This document shows, one piece after another, positions 1 through 11,779 of a stretch of DNA of 64,000 nucleotides (position 1 is the first letter of the stretch; each line of letters begins with the position of its first letter). The notes below the pieces were generated by a model that saw only the letters and a program-made list of their open reading frames with translations, had not been told where the DNA came from and did not search any database. The stretch is taken from assembly GCA_944474755.1 (NCBI GenBank), contig OX104125.1, positions 48,883,288 through 48,947,287 of the forward strand, given 5' to 3'. This DNA comes from Limnoperna fortunei (taxonomy: Eukaryota; Mollusca; Bivalvia; Mytilida; Modiolidae). The position numbers were made by a program, and so were the translations under genes.

Positions 1-117
1 TATAATTTATGTTTATATTTAATTTAAAACATGTACATGATTTTATTGAATTTATAGTTTTAAAATAAATACACTTTATTTGACATTTTAATGTTCAGGC
101 TATTTCAATTTGATAAC

Positions 118-367
118 AGAATGTACCCTCATCCAAGCATACCCAGTCGGTGTGAAGGATGAGGGTCATTCTTTGAATAGAGCCTGAGGCTCGAGAAGTA
201 AGTACATAGCTTTAGTTCTTTATGAGCATTGAAGCGTTACAGTATAATCTCCGTTAAAAGAAAAAGTCCATAGAATACCTATAGTCTGTAAGCATCCTAA
301 ATACTGACCTGACATATAGTGACCTCGTATATAAACCCATTTCTCATGCAGCACAATCATTCTTTAA
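118..367. repeat. DIRS right inverted terminal repeat plus terminal extension
   Basis: Positions 204-367 are a near-perfect reverse complement of 5330-5506. The outer extension 118-200 has no partner at the other end but is matched, inverted, by 436-517 in the internal complementary region. This is the 3' end of the element in its own orientation. Confidence 0.88.
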
Positions 368-435
368 AGAGTTTGTTGTCAACAGACACTTTTATAACAA
401 ACATAAAGGGTGGGTCATGGGTGTGGATGTAATTA

Positions 436-560
436 CTTCTCGAGCCTCAGGCTCTATTCAAAGAATGACCCCCATCCTTCACACCTCCTGGGTATGCTTG
501 GATGAGGGTACATTCTTAATCATATTCGCCTTCGTCTCTTCGAAGTAATTACATAGCTTG
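436..560. repeat. DIRS internal complementary region (circle-junction template)
   Basis: Positions 436-517 are the reverse complement of 118-200, and 508-558 are the reverse complement of about 5477-5529. The two matches meet at the shared terminal octamer. Known DIRS biology uses this region to complete the ends during replication through a circular intermediate. Confidence 0.88.
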
Positions 561-616
561 TTTAAAGAGTTGACACTAACTTCAAATAAACAAAATTTAA
601 TACAATGATAAAACTA

Positions 617-1731
617 TTAATTCAAAGACAGAACAGCATTAGCAAAATCCAGATTTTGATCAATATGTTTATCATAAAACTTGTGAAAAGTTTTAGAATT
701 AGTCCAGTTTGCAGTTGAAAGAATTTCTTTCATTGTACAACCGGATGCAAAAGCTGTCGATGTAGCAGCACTGCGTACCGAATGTGCTTTAAACACAGAA
801 GTATCAATACCAGCCAGAAATAATACAGTTTTAATCCAACGAGCTAAAGTTGATGTAGTAACTTCGCTAAAAGTAGCATATGAAAAAAAACAACTTGGAT
901 GTCTTTCTGACATCTCCTGTCTTCTCAATGTAATATAAAAGAGTTTTAATAACACATAATTCAGGCTTCACATAACTGTGTAAAGTCACCTTAGGTAATG
1001 GTATACCAGGTCTAGAAGTCTTCATAGGCTTCTAAATAAAAAATATAGCCTTCTTATCTCCATCATAAAAACTAACATGGTTCAAATCCAATGCAGCTAA
1101 GGTTTGAGACCTTGCTGCAGTAATTAAAGCAACTAAAGTTATTAATTTAAAAGTAAAAAACTTCAAACTAAGTTTTTCCAAAGGATATAAAGTAATAAGA
1201 TACCGTCAAACAATCTGAACATCCCACATGTGTACATACCGCACTCCTGGCGGATTACAATTGTAACATCCTTTGAGCATACGCTCCAAATAATGAAAGT
1301 TGCTAACATCAACTCCAAAAAAACGGTAAAGTCTGAGTCAACATTGATTTGGCAGTATTAATTACAGAAAATGAAAATTTGTTCTCCAACAAAAAGTTTA
1401 TATATTCAACTATGTCCTTCTCAATTGGACAAATGGGATTAACATTCCTTTTATCACACCAAAAATAGGTATTTCCTCCAAGCATACTCATATTGTCTAT
1501 TAGTTGTCTGTCTTCAGGAGGCAGTGATAACTTCAATAGATCTTTCCGAAAATCCTTTACTAAGGAGTGCTTTCCTGATACAAGACAAACGATTAAATTC
1601 AGTCTTTTCAAAAAAGGATGACACTGTCCTGAGTGAGGCATGGTCACTAGATCCTGGTGTCTTGGCAACCTAACTGGCAAAGAAATTAACACAGATAACA
1701 ATATAATGGATACCAACTTTGACAAGGCCAA
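617..1731 (-). pseudogene. DIRS tyrosine recombinase, frame-broken
   Basis: This is the integrase-replacing recombinase of the DIRS element. The N-terminal part is open at 1309-1731. A middle part, in another frame at about 1025-1160, reads ITAARSQTL, which holds the first catalytic Arg, and then meets a stop. The C-terminal part at 617-955 holds the HSVRS motif (His-x-x-Arg) and FYDKH with the likely nucleophile Tyr. All the family's key residues can still be found, but spread over three frames, so the protein cannot be made as one chain. The fragment order and spacing match an ordinary DIRS recombinase, so I read this as decay after insertion and not programmed frameshifting. Confidence 0.85.
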
Positions 1732-3420
1732 AAAGGCACAACTAAAATTGCATTTCTAACATTATCATGCACAATCTTATTTATTATCTTTCCTATTAAA
1801 CTAAAAGGAGGAAATATATAAGGATTGAAATCAGACCATGAAATAGAAAATGCATCTGTATATGAGGACTGTGGGTCATATGACCACGAGACAAATGTTT
1901 CTAGCTGAGCATTTAAACGAGATGCAAAATCAATATCAGGCTCAAAGAAATGCCTGCATATTCTTGTAAAAATTTCAGGTTTTAACTTCCATTCTGTGGA
2001 ATCAGTAAAATTTCTCGACATATGGTCTGCATCAAAGTTATGCGAACCATGAATATGTTGAGCTGATATGCAAATGTCCCTGTCAAAACACCAAGACCAA
2101 ATTTTAGTCATCCAACAAGGGTGATGCCATTCCACCCATTTCATTGATATAAGCCACTGCTGTTGTGTCTGAGCAAATGCCGATATGCAGTGATTTCTCT
2201 TTGGAGAAAAAAGCTTGAAGGGAATAAAAAATAGCCATCAATTCCAAAAAATGTATATGATTTTGTGTTTCCTCTTTGTTCCATCTACCACCAACCAATT
2301 TATCACCAAATTTTGCGCTCCAACCCTCTATTGAGGCATCACACTCAATCCAAAAATCAACAGTATTTGGTCTAATTAATTTTCTATTGAATTTTTTCAC
2401 ATTGGAAACACACCATAAAATATCCTTTCTTGCAATTTCAGATAAATGTGTCTCAGTATCAAAATCACCATTAGTACTAGACAAAGCTGACATTTTGTCA
2501 CGTTCCAAAGATCTATAATGCAAAGGACCAAGAGTCACTGCATGGAAGACATGAACTACTAAACCTATAAAAGAAGCTAAACAGCGTATTAAATCCCTTT
2601 CTTTGTTTAACAACAATTTACCAAGGGAGACAATTTTATCAACTTTTTCTTCAGTCAAAAAGACTTTGAAGACAACTGTATCAATAATTAAACCAAAGAA
2701 AACTATTCGTTTTGTTGGTACAAGAACAGACTTCTTTAAATTGACTCTGTAACCGAATTTATCTAATTGATTTGTCAGAAATACAGTTTTTTGCTGACAA
2801 TCATCAAAATTACTATCCACACAAAGAGAATCATCAATGTAATAAATACATCTAATGCCAAGTTTTCTACAGAAAGCATAAACAGGTTTTAATACTTTGG
2901 TAAAAACTCTAGGTGCTGATGCCAGACCAAAACACAAAACTTGAAATTCATATAAATTGTTATTCCAAGAAAAACGCAAGTTTTTCTTAAAATCCTTGTG
3001 TATACCTAAACTAAAATATGCATCAGTAATATCTACGGATGTTAGAAAATCATTTATATTCATAAGATCTAATGCAAAAGAAATGTTCTCCTGTTTGAAA
3101 TGTTGATATTTGAGAAACGTATTTAGATTTTTTAAATTAATAACTGGGCGCAAAGTTCCATCTTTCTTGGGAACAAGAAATATATTTGATATGAATTGCC
3201 CTTCAACAGGATCAACCTTTAAAATAGCTCCTTTTGCTAGCAGTTTATTAGCCTCATCAGTGACAACCTTCGCTTTATCGGTGAAGAAATTAATTTCACT
3301 CATTACTGAAGAAATCTTCGGCAAGATTTCAAATTCTATCTGATAGCCATTTTGTACAGTATCTAATATCCATAGATCTGAAGTAATTTTATTCCACTCA
3401 GAACTATTAAGATTTCTCAC
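1686..3420 (-). pseudogene. DIRS reverse transcriptase-RNase H, one frameshift
   Basis: The 438-residue frame at 2104-3420 begins with MRNLNSSEWNKI and carries RT motifs in order: VPKKDGTLRP (about 83-92), SVDITDAYF (about 128-136, first catalytic Asp), FGLASAPRVF (about 164-173) and YYIDD (about 193-197, catalytic Asp pair). RNase H follows, with ECDAS (Asp about 361), ELM (about 393) and SDTTAVAY (about 417-424). The frame stops at MASPLLDD. The rest of the RNase H and the conserved DIRS C-terminal domain continue in another frame at 1686-2144, with HIHGSHNFDADHMSR and later FPPFSLIG. A small indel near 2104-2144 explains the break. The upstream neighbour is gag and the downstream neighbour is the recombinase, the normal DIRS order. 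Confidence 0.92.
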
Positions 3421-3437
3421 CTTTTCAACAGAAGGTT

Positions 3438-4980
3438 CTAATAACGGTTGTAATTGCCCCTGGCAGCTCTTGGGGTTCCTCTGTAAGACCCTCTGCTCCT
3501 GCCTCTCTGAGGAGTTGGAAATCTGTTGCCCTGTCCAATGACAGGGCCATTGTAGTTTAAATTTCCATGGTTACTGTTATAGTTATTGAAACCAGAACCA
3601 TAAACCTTAGATTTACCTAGAGGTTTCGACTTAATTGTCATAGGGATTTTGGTAAAATCTCCCAACTCCTTCAATTTCTTCATACCATCAGTCCCAAACA
3701 ACAAATTATCAACTGGAACATCATTATTACAGATAGGCTTAAACCTTTCGTTAAAGTTTGGTCTCATTATAGACCTACGCCTCTGAGAAAAACTACGAAA
3801 TGCAGTACCCAAAAGACATAACGAGTCTGTCAGCATATCCCTTGTTTTAACAGGGTCTAGAGGCTCAGTTTTTGCACAAAGATCAGCCAACTGAACAAGT
3901 GGAATCATACCTTTTGCCATGTATCTCTGAACGTCCTGTAATTTAGAATCTGCATTTTGTGCAGGTTTGGGAAGAGCTGCCCAAATTTCCTTATTAACTC
4001 TAGAACAGCACAAATTGTCACAGTTTTGTGGTCTGAGATATGTATCTTCTATTATTTTAATACTATCAACATTTGGGTTTTATTGTAACCGCAGCATTAA
4101 CAGCTTTTGCCAGACCAACATTTATTGAAGGACCAGTTTGTTCTTCTGACCTTAATTGTGGAATTTCCCATAAATCAATTCCATCAGTATTACACAGAAC
4201 ATTACGACTCGTGTCATGAACAGCCGAAGCTACATGTACAGCACTAGAAAAAGTACTACATATAACATTACTCTGTACATCACATGTAGAAACAGGCGTA
4301 TTGTCAGGTTGTACCTGCTGAATATATTGATCATGGATGCCACAGCAAAACCACTCCACTGGCAGGATCAAATGAACTAAAATTAACCGTAGCAGGACTA
4401 GCACTAGCTAAAGAACTAGATACAGGTGAATTACCTAAATAATTTGTATCAAAATTGTTAACAACATCATCTGAATCTAAATTTGGCTTTAATGAAAGAA
4501 CAGTCTTGTAAGAATTTTGAGCCATTCTTTGCACTTCAGAATTAATACAAGTGGGCCTTGCAGCAGCACTAGATGCCCTTGTAACAGTACTAGATGACTG
4601 TGGATTCATCAATTTTTGAAATACTTTATCAATACTATCCAAAGATTTAGCCACTGAGTCAATACCCATTTTCTGTTTTAGCTCCTGAATTTCATTATGT
4701 GAAAAAGAAGATTTAATTACTTTTGCAGGCATATCCCCTGCTGATTTACTGGCTTTTCTTTTTACACCCTTATCAACTAATGCAGAGCCCTTTATAACTT
4801 ACCAACAGAAGCTTTGCCTTTTCTAGTTTTAGTTCTGACAACTTGAGGGTCATCTTCTATTAATTTAGACACCTCATGTTCATCCATACTATTAACAGAC
4901 ACATTCAAATCATTACCGTCATCTAATAACAACACATCAGACTGGTCATCAGCCATAATATTTCTATATTTAAACAGCAC
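3438..4980 (-). pseudogene. DIRS gag-like protein, in four pieces
   Basis: Pieces lie at 4792-4980 (likely start at 4956, MADDQSD), 4331-4732 (MPAKVIKSS onward), 4066-4404 and 3438-4013, in three different frames. The order is continuous and there is no large gap, so small indels have split one former gag. The N-terminal piece is acidic, the middle is Ser/Thr-rich, and the C-terminal piece ends in an Arg/Gly-rich tail (GRSRGSYRG) that could bind RNA. No zinc knuckle is visible. Assignment rests on position before RT and the DIRS context more than on sequence identity. Confidence 0.75.
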
Positions 4981-5329
4981 ACCTCCAAAAACGACAAACA
5001 GGTGTGTAAAACAGAATTATTGATAAAATAAACAAGTATAATTTAACCACACGCAGATACACTGAGTGGTGTTCGAAAAACGATCGATAAAATGTAAACA
5101 ATAAACTCTCGTACCAAGTAGAGAGTAAAACAAATTTTATTTCAAAATTTCTTGTCGTACTACGTAGACAAGTTAATAAATTCTAACAAGAACAAGACAA
5201 TAAAACGTCGAAAGTCCATTGCATTAAACGGTGATAAACAAATTTAGAAAATGTCAGTGAAATAAGTTCATAACCACGTTCTAAAAACTACTCACTTGCA
5301 AAACGGAAATTTAAACGCTCCAGAGAAAG

Positions 5330-5529
5330 AATGATTGTGCTGCACGAGAAATGGGTTTATATACGAGGTCACTATATGTCAGGTCAGTATTTAGGATGCT
5401 TACAGACTATAGGTATTCTATAGTCTTTTTCTTTTAACGGAGATTATACTGTAACGCTTCAATGCTCATAGAGAACTAAAGCTATGTAATTACTTCGAAG
5501 AGACGAAGGCGAATATGATTAAGAATGTA
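5330..5529. repeat. DIRS left inverted terminal repeat
   Basis: This is the 5' end of the element in its own orientation. It is the reverse complement of 204-367 over most of its length. Its outer 50 bp are matched by the internal complementary region. Such repeats normally carry the element promoter; I cannot identify a specific promoter motif. Confidence 0.85.
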
Positions 5530-5534
5530 GTATT

Positions 5535-5760
5535 GTATATCAGACTAAAAGAGTGTAAACTATTTTCTTTTGCGAATGCTGACGAACGAATGAACCTTTA
5601 TTTTTACCTGTACTGCGCATGCGGACGAACGAACAAACGGTTTTTATTTACTTGTTTTGCGCATGCGGACGAACGAACGAACGAACAAACGAACGAAAAA
5701 CGATATACGAACGAACGGAAAACGAAAAACGAACGCATAAATGGGAACGTTTTACGTTTC
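5535..5760. repeat. GAAC-rich low-complexity repeat
   Basis: Two copies of a unit containing GCGCATGCGGACGAACGAAC are followed by an irregular run of GAAC/GAAAAC tetramers. Open frames here are spurious. Confidence 0.7.
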
Positions 5761-5764
5761 AGGG

Positions 5765-6600
5765 GGTGTACATACAGTTATGTGCTATTCCTCAGAAACC
5801 TATATACCATATAGTGACATCCTACTACGCATGGTTACAGGAGAACTGCAGTAGCCCAAAAACTTTAACGTAGTCGCTTGACCATGAAATTGAGGTCAAG
5901 GTCAGGTGACACGTACCAGACAGTCATGTACTATTCATTAGCAACCTATAAATCTTCTAGACTTGGGGGAAGTTAACACATTTCAATTGTTAAGACAATG
6001 CTTCCAAAATAACAGTGATGAAGCTCATACATGTAGGTAGCAGTTTATTTACCTATCACAAGAGATGTTTCTCTGACTCTGTTGTTTTTATTGATGGTAT
6101 AATTCTCAATATCATGTATATTTACCTATCACAACAAGAGATGTTTCTCTGACTCAGTTGTTTATACTGACTGTATAATTCTCAATATAATGTATACTTA
6201 CCTATCACAACAAGAGATGTTGCTCTGACTCTGTTGTTTATACTGACTGTGTAATTCTCAATATCATGTGTATTTACCTATCACAACAAGAGATGTTGCT
6301 CTGACTCTGTTGTTTATACAGACTGTATAATTCTCAATATCATGTGTATTTACCTATCACAACAAGAGATGTTGCTCTGACTCTGTTGTTTATACTGACT
6401 GTATAATTCTCAATATCATGTATATTTACACATCACAACAAGAGATGTTGTTCCAACTCTGTTGTTTATACTGACTGTATAATTCTCCATATCATGTATA
6501 TTTACCTATCACATCAAGATATGTTTCTCTGACTGTTGTTTATACTGACTGTATAATTCTCAATATCATGTACATTTGTATATTTACCTATCATATAATA
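5765..6600 (+). repeat. Composite satellite, copy 1: 146-bp-family unit followed by a 76-bp tandem array
   Basis: Positions 5765-5960 are a copy of the 146-bp unit seen at 13.6-14.8 kb. A ~100-bp connector follows, then about seven 76-bp monomers from ~6040 to 6600. Spacing of the ATGTT landmark is exactly 76 bp at 6141, 6217 and 6293. The same order recurs at 8.87-10.08 kb, so the block moves or duplicates as one composite element. Confidence 0.88.
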
Positions 6601-6846
6601 AATATAATAATACTTTTCTTGAAATATTTTTAAATTGGTTGAAGCATATGCAGAAAAAGTACAAATCCTTAAAACAGTTCAGCACAAACCCAATATAGCT
6701 AGTGCATACCAGCCATTTATAAATCCTAATTACAGCAAAATTTAATAGCAGCTGGATATTTATAATGTTGTTTTATTGTTCGGGTATATTTCTTCGTGGA
6801 ATAGTTGTAAATTATTATGCATATTCCCAGACTTTCTTATTCTTAC

Positions 6847-7104
6847 CTTGCACAATAAGTTGAGAATGTCGAGCACAGTGTTTTATCTGGACAGAGTATT
6901 CTCCTGCATCATCAAGTTGTGCCTTTTTAATCACAAGTCTGTGATGTTTTCCATCTCTCTCCACTTTATATCTGCCTAATGAGCTCAATTCAGTCTTATC
7001 TTTGAACCAAAGGCCTGATTGATTGTCATCAATAACTTCACATTCAAACTGAACGCTTTCGCCCTCTATACATGTCATAGTAACCAATGGTTTAGTGAAA
7101 TATT
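6847..7104 (-). CDS. Immunoglobulin I-set domain exon (Ig3 of the HEPN-Ig gene)
   Basis: This internal exon encodes one complete I-set Ig domain of 86 residues. It begins after a TTGCAG acceptor (7110-7105) and ends before a GTAAGA donor (6846-6841). It is 258 bp and phase 1 at both ends, so it can be added or skipped without changing frame. The protein starts EYFTKPLV and shows EGESVQFEC (B strand with Cys), LWFKD (core Trp), and DDAGEYSVQI (F strand). The usual F-strand Cys is replaced by Val in YSV, so the canonical disulfide is absent, as in many intracellular titin/obscurin-type Ig modules. It is the last visible exon; the open donor shows that the gene continues to the left. Confidence 0.8.
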
Positions 7105-7326
7105 CTGCAAGGAAATACACGTAATGTTTTGTTTTTATAATATGAATTAAATATTGCTAATGTATACACTGTCAACATATAACTTTTTTCCAATAAAATG
7201 TCGAAAGTTACAAAAAAATATTGTTTATAGATACTAGAGTGTGATTACAACAAACTATGTATTTTGTTTTAAAATTAATCCCCTCTTTTAATTAATCGCC
7301 TAATACCTATTAAATTAGTTTCACTC

Positions 7327-7410
7327 ACTATACATGTTATAGTAATCACTGGTTTAGTGAAATATTCTACGAAGGAAATACAGTATTGATTTGTCTTTTT
7401 ATAATACAAA
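7327..7410 (-). pseudogene. Decayed partial duplicate of the Ig3 exon start
   Basis: This stretch copies about 7066-7150, including the exon start AATATTTCACTAAACC and part of the upstream intron, at an offset of ~260 bp. The remaining Ig coding sequence is not found to its left, so this is a truncated exon duplication that cannot encode a domain. Confidence 0.65.
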
Positions 7411-8390
7411 TAACAAGTCCAAGGGCAATAATTTTGTCATTGGAAAGGAATGATATTCAAATTTGATCTGTAACTAATCATGGTTACCTACATACTAAAT
7501 ATCTGCCTAATATCTGCAAGTGCTCAGAAAAAAGTGTGGAAAACATGTGTTACAGACTGATAGATTGACTAACAGACTGATTGACAGAGTACAAACCTTC
7601 AGTGAACTGATGTCAAAAGAATACAGCCTGCATCATTGCCTCATTCAGAAATGAAGATGGCATTTCCGTCATTCCTGCAGTGGCAGCCATTTTTAATATA
7701 CGATTAGCATAAAAAAATACTTTTACAGAGGACCATCCACTGAATGCTGGTTATAAGTTTTGTATGGTTAACAGGTTTCAGACATATCCTGCAGTGGTGG
7801 CCATTTTGGTTTTCTATTCAGAAAACAAACTTCGTAAAATAAACACTGTGACCAAGTTTGGTTTCAAAAGGGCACAGTGGTTTCAGAGAAGAAGATTGAA
7901 ATGTAAAAGTTTACAACGCAGAAAACAATGATAACTGACACAAAGTGATGATAACAGCTCAACTGGGTAAGGTAAGCTATAAAAAAAATTCATAATGTAT
8001 ATGTTTTAGTAACATGCTCCAAAGCCTTAAACGTTGTTTCATACAATTCAAGCAATATTCGCCTCCATCAAAACAAGAACAAGTTTATGCATAGCTGCAG
8101 GTGTCTGATTTGTACAAGATTAGCATGGAGGCTAGCTTTATAAATTGTAGCACAGTAGAGTTACTTAGTCCATAGTTAGACATGTCATCCAACTTATAAA
8201 TTATCTCAGCATATAAATGAACACATCACTGTGAGATTAGCTAAGTAGCAGTTATAAGTTATACCAATGGGATCCAACCACTATTAATTCCCTTAGGTAT
8301 GCTATACTAGAGGCAACAAAGTAATTTCCTCAAGTATATTCACAATTTATTCTTGGACAGCAAGCATACATTATAATATACAATGTCATA
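7411..8390. other. Intron with a diverged dispersed repeat
   Basis: The part at about 7730-7920 (GAGGACCATCC, CCTGCAGTGGTGGCCATTTT) resembles 10080-10220 and typical mollusc dispersed repeats. I see no exon here. Confidence 0.5.
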
Positions 8391-8394
8391 AACT

Positions 8395-8645
8395 TCACAA
8401 CACTACCCTACCGAAGCTACCAACCAGTACATTTATTAAGTATCAGATCTGCAAACATGACAAAACAGCATAAAAAACAATACTATACAAGTCTAGAAGA
8501 TTATGCAATGATACAAATGACGAAGTTTCTGTCAAAATTATGGACACAGTTTGACCAACAAATGGCCATAGTTATTGAGTGTCAATATAAATAAATGATG
8601 GCAACAAGTCATGAATTATTGATCTTGAATTTTCTCAACTTTCGA
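8395..8645 (-). mobile_element. Penelope-like element 3' fragment
   Basis: This segment matches 21058-21370, the non-coding tail next to a GIY-YIG endonuclease fragment. Shared landmarks are GAAGCTACCAACCA, ACATGAC, ACAGCATAAA and TGATCTTGAA. It carries no coding sequence, so it is a severely truncated copy. Confidence 0.6.
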
Positions 8646-8869
8646 ACTAAAAATGTGTCTATATTGCCTTTCCGGTACCCAATGGAGATCATTCACTTGG
8701 CTTTGTTCAATTATTTTAATTAAATGTTATCACAAGTTTGGACACGGAAAAATGTCTCACCTGCATTCCGCATCAGTAACTAAAAAATTATATCATAAGC
8801 ATTACGGAAATAGAATTAAATTGTTATCATATAAAATATACAATGTATGGTTACAGAGAAATGGACGTA

Positions 8870-10080
8870 ATTCAAAAACTTAAAGGTAGTCACTGGACCG
8901 TGAAATTGAGGTCAAGGTCACTTGACACCTGCCAGACAGTCATGTACTCCTCAGCAGCAATCTGTATTCCAAATATTATCATCATCCCATGCATAGTTAC
9001 ATATGAAGTGCTCTTTTACAAAAACTTAAACGTTATCGCTGGACCGTGAAATTGAGGTCAAGGTCAAGTGACACCTACATACAGTCATGTGCTATTCCTC
9101 AGCAACCTATATACCATATATTATCATCCTACTATGCATGGTTACAGAGAACTTCAGTAACCCAAAAACTTTACCATAGTCGCTTGATCATGAAATTGAG
9201 GTCAAGGTCAGGTGACAGGTATCGGAAAGTCATGTACTATTTATCAGCAACCTATATATCTTCTAGACTTGGGGGAGTTAACACATTTCAACTATTAAGA
9301 CAATGCTCCGAAAATGAAATAACAGTGATGAAGCTCATACATTTAGGTAGGAGTTTATTTACCTATCACAAGAGATGTTTCTCTGACTCTGTTGTTTATA
9401 TTGGTGGTATAATTCACAATATCATGTGTATTTACCTATCACAACAAGAGATGTTTCTCTGACTCTTTTGTTTATACTGACTGTATAATTCTCAATATCA
9501 TGTGTATTTACCTATCACAACAAGAGATGCTTCTCTGACTCTGTTTATACAGACTGTATAATTCTTAATATCAAGTTTATTTACCTATCACAACAAGAGA
9601 TGTTTTTTTGACTCTGTTGTTTATACTGACTGTATAATTCTCACTATCACAACAAGAGATTTTTCTCTGACTCTGTTGTTTATACTGACTGTATAAGTCT
9701 CAATAGCATGTGTATTTACCTATCACAACAAGACCAGTTGCTCCGACTCTGTTGTTTATACTGACTGTATAATTCTCAATATCATGTATATTTACCTATC
9801 ACAACAAGAGATGTTTCTCTGACTCTGTTGTTTATACTGACTGTATAATTCTCAATATCATGTATATTTACCTATCACAACATGAGATGTTTTCCCGACT
9901 CTGTTGTTTATACTGACTGTATAATTCTCAATATCATGTTTATTTACCTATCACAACAAGAGATGTTTCTCTGACTCTGTTCTTTATACTGACTGTATAA
10001 CTCTCAATATCATGTATATTTACCTATCACAACAAGAGTTGTTGCTCTGACTCTGTTTTTTATACTGACTGTATAAACTT
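8870..10080 (+). repeat. Composite satellite, copy 2: 146-bp units followed by a 76-bp tandem array
   Basis: Three 146-bp-family units (8870-9240) are followed by the same connector as copy 1 and then by about nine 76-bp monomers (9360-10080) based on TATCACAACAAGAGATGTTT. Open frames across it are repeat artefacts. It lies in the intron between Ig2 and Ig3. Confidence 0.87.
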
Positions 10081-10850
10081 TATAGAGGACCATCCAAACA
10101 ATATTGCTAGTAAGTTTTGTTTCCATTAGTTAACCCGTTTCAGAAAAAAAGCCTTTTAAAACTTTTTCCCATATGGTCCTAAGTTAAACTAAGTCCTGCA
10201 GTGGCGGCCATTTTGATATTGACGTACGAAAGCGTTGACCAAAGCACATTCTCAACAGTATAATTCTGAAAGTTACATTTTATTTCATTAACAAAATGCT
10301 GGGGTCTTGATTTAAATCGTACACAATGTATTTTGTTGATTAAAGTAGCACCTGCTCTTCATGGCTACAGGTTTCATTGAGAAATGCAACATATGATTGT
10401 AAGTCATCTGTAACAGTAACAGTTTGAAACAATAGAAATCCAGGATATTGATGAAATACATACACAATGTAAATATTAATTGGTGCAATATCATATATAT
10501 CAACAGTGTTTTATATTAAATTGGCAGCAATCCCCCTCACACCCCAGAATGTAAAAGTGTGAAGCCTCCGATTCACTGGTGCAGTGTTGGAATTATTTTT
10601 TATTTGAAAACTTATCCATTTATGTTTAAAAATGAATAATAATTAAATGCATATTTTACAGAATGTTGGAGAAATATTTCTTTTTATTTCCATACAAATC
10701 TTTACATTTTCCATTTAGTGCAGAATTTGAAAACTTTCATAAATGACCATATACTAAAGTGATAGGAAATGCTATCAATTTTTTCTTGAGTGTTCAAGAT
10801 GTCTTTACTTTTAAACAGCACGACTTCCTACTGGCATATAAGTGCGCTTT
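10081..10850. other. Intron without recognised gene
   Basis: A dispersed-repeat fragment at 10081-10220 is shared with 7730-7800. The rest is AT-rich with no convincing exon. Confidence 0.5.
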
Positions 10851-10879
10851 TGTAACCTACATGTTTACATTTAACAAAC

Positions 10880-11137
10880 CTAGGACTTTGAGAGATGTTG
10901 ACCTCATTCTGTCACATATTTTGACACAATAATCTCCAGCATTAACATTTATATGTTGTATGGTCAGCTTATGGTTTTTCCCTTCAACTGTTATCTTGTA
11001 TCTGTCACCATGTTGAACACCAACACCATCCTTCTCCCAGTGAGGTGTAACTTTGTCCTCCATGACAGCACATGACAGTTCAACAATGTCTCCCTCGAGG
11101 TACTCATAGGTGCTTCTCATATTCTTTGTAAAATATT
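10880..11137 (-). CDS. Immunoglobulin I-set domain exon (Ig2 of the HEPN-Ig gene)
   Basis: An 86-residue Ig domain exon of exactly 258 bp, phase 1-1. It starts after a TTTTACAG acceptor (11145-11138) and ends before a GTTTGT donor (10879-10874). The protein begins EYFTKNMRS, with EGDIVELSC (B-strand Cys), PHWEKDG (core Trp), HKLTIQHI (E strand) and NAGDYCVKIC (F strand). A Cys sits one residue early in YCV, so whether a normal B-F disulfide forms is doubtful. Length, phase and the opening EYFTK match Ig3, indicating tandem exon duplication. It is separated from Ig1 by a 15.5-kb intron full of transposons. Confidence 0.8.
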
Positions 11138-11334
11138 CTGTAAAAGTGCATGATTTTGACAATAAAAGTTTGTACACTTTTTTATGCAACAAAATAAATA
11201 CTATTACTTGTTTTAGATTTTGAATAAGAGTAGGCTCATTGTAGCCACTACAAAGGCTAAATTGTTCCCTACAAACAATTCATACTTTTCCAATGGCAGT
11301 CCAAATTTTTTTCCCGTTACTTTACTGTGCGTGA

Positions 11335-11430
11335 ATTTGTTCTTGTCCTGAATATAGCTTAAATGCTGCTCGCTGGATGTACAGCAAACATTCATTCATT
11401 CAATCAATCAATCATCAATCAATCAAACAA
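11335..11430 (+). mobile_element. SINE tail fragment (family B, ATCA-tailed)
   Basis: The segment TCCTGAATATAGC, GCTCGCTGGATG followed by an ATCA-type tail resembles 18385-18450 and 60440-60510. Only the 3' part is recognisable. Confidence 0.6.
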
Positions 11431-11779
11431 AATACATACAAACAGTTAAGTTTTAGTTCTACAATTATTGTACTTGTAGCAATGTTGTTTACAGTATATT
11501 AATCACATTCATTTGTAGTGTATTCTATCAAATGTAACTTATAATTGTTAAAATGAAAACTAAGGGCTTTAAAAAGCCTATGCCTCTTGTCAGGTTAACA
11601 TTAAATCACACAACAAGAATTTCCATAGTGGCCGTCTTGGAAGTGCAGTTTTCATAAATTGAGGAAATAATGTAAAGAATCTTTTTCTCAGTGTCATAAA
11701 CAAAACTAAATTGTGGCTTCAGAGATAAAGCATATCTTAAACTAGAAACAAGAAGTCATTTCTATTTTTGCTTGTAGCT

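Larger units (their letters stand above)
118..5529 (-). mobile_element. DIRS-type tyrosine-recombinase retrotransposon, structurally complete, coding frames broken
   Basis: The element reads right to left: gag, then reverse transcriptase-RNase H, then tyrosine recombinase. Instead of LTRs it has inverted terminal repeats (about 204-367 against 5330-5506). An internal complementary region at about 436-560 is the reverse complement of both outer tips joined together. This split-repeat plan is the hallmark of DIRS elements, which are thought to replicate through a circle and integrate by recombinase rather than integrase. Both outer ends carry the shared octamer AGAATGTA (118-125 and 5522-5529), consistent with recombination at a short identical core; I see no target duplication. 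All three reading frames are interrupted, so this copy is dead, but the repeats are still highly similar, which suggests a fairly recent insertion. It lies downstream of the last visible Ig exon and is probably in an intron or 3' flank of that gene. Confidence 0.92.

Noticed and set aside
9046..9462. 138-codon forward frame
   Set aside because: Runs through 146-bp and 76-bp satellite units.
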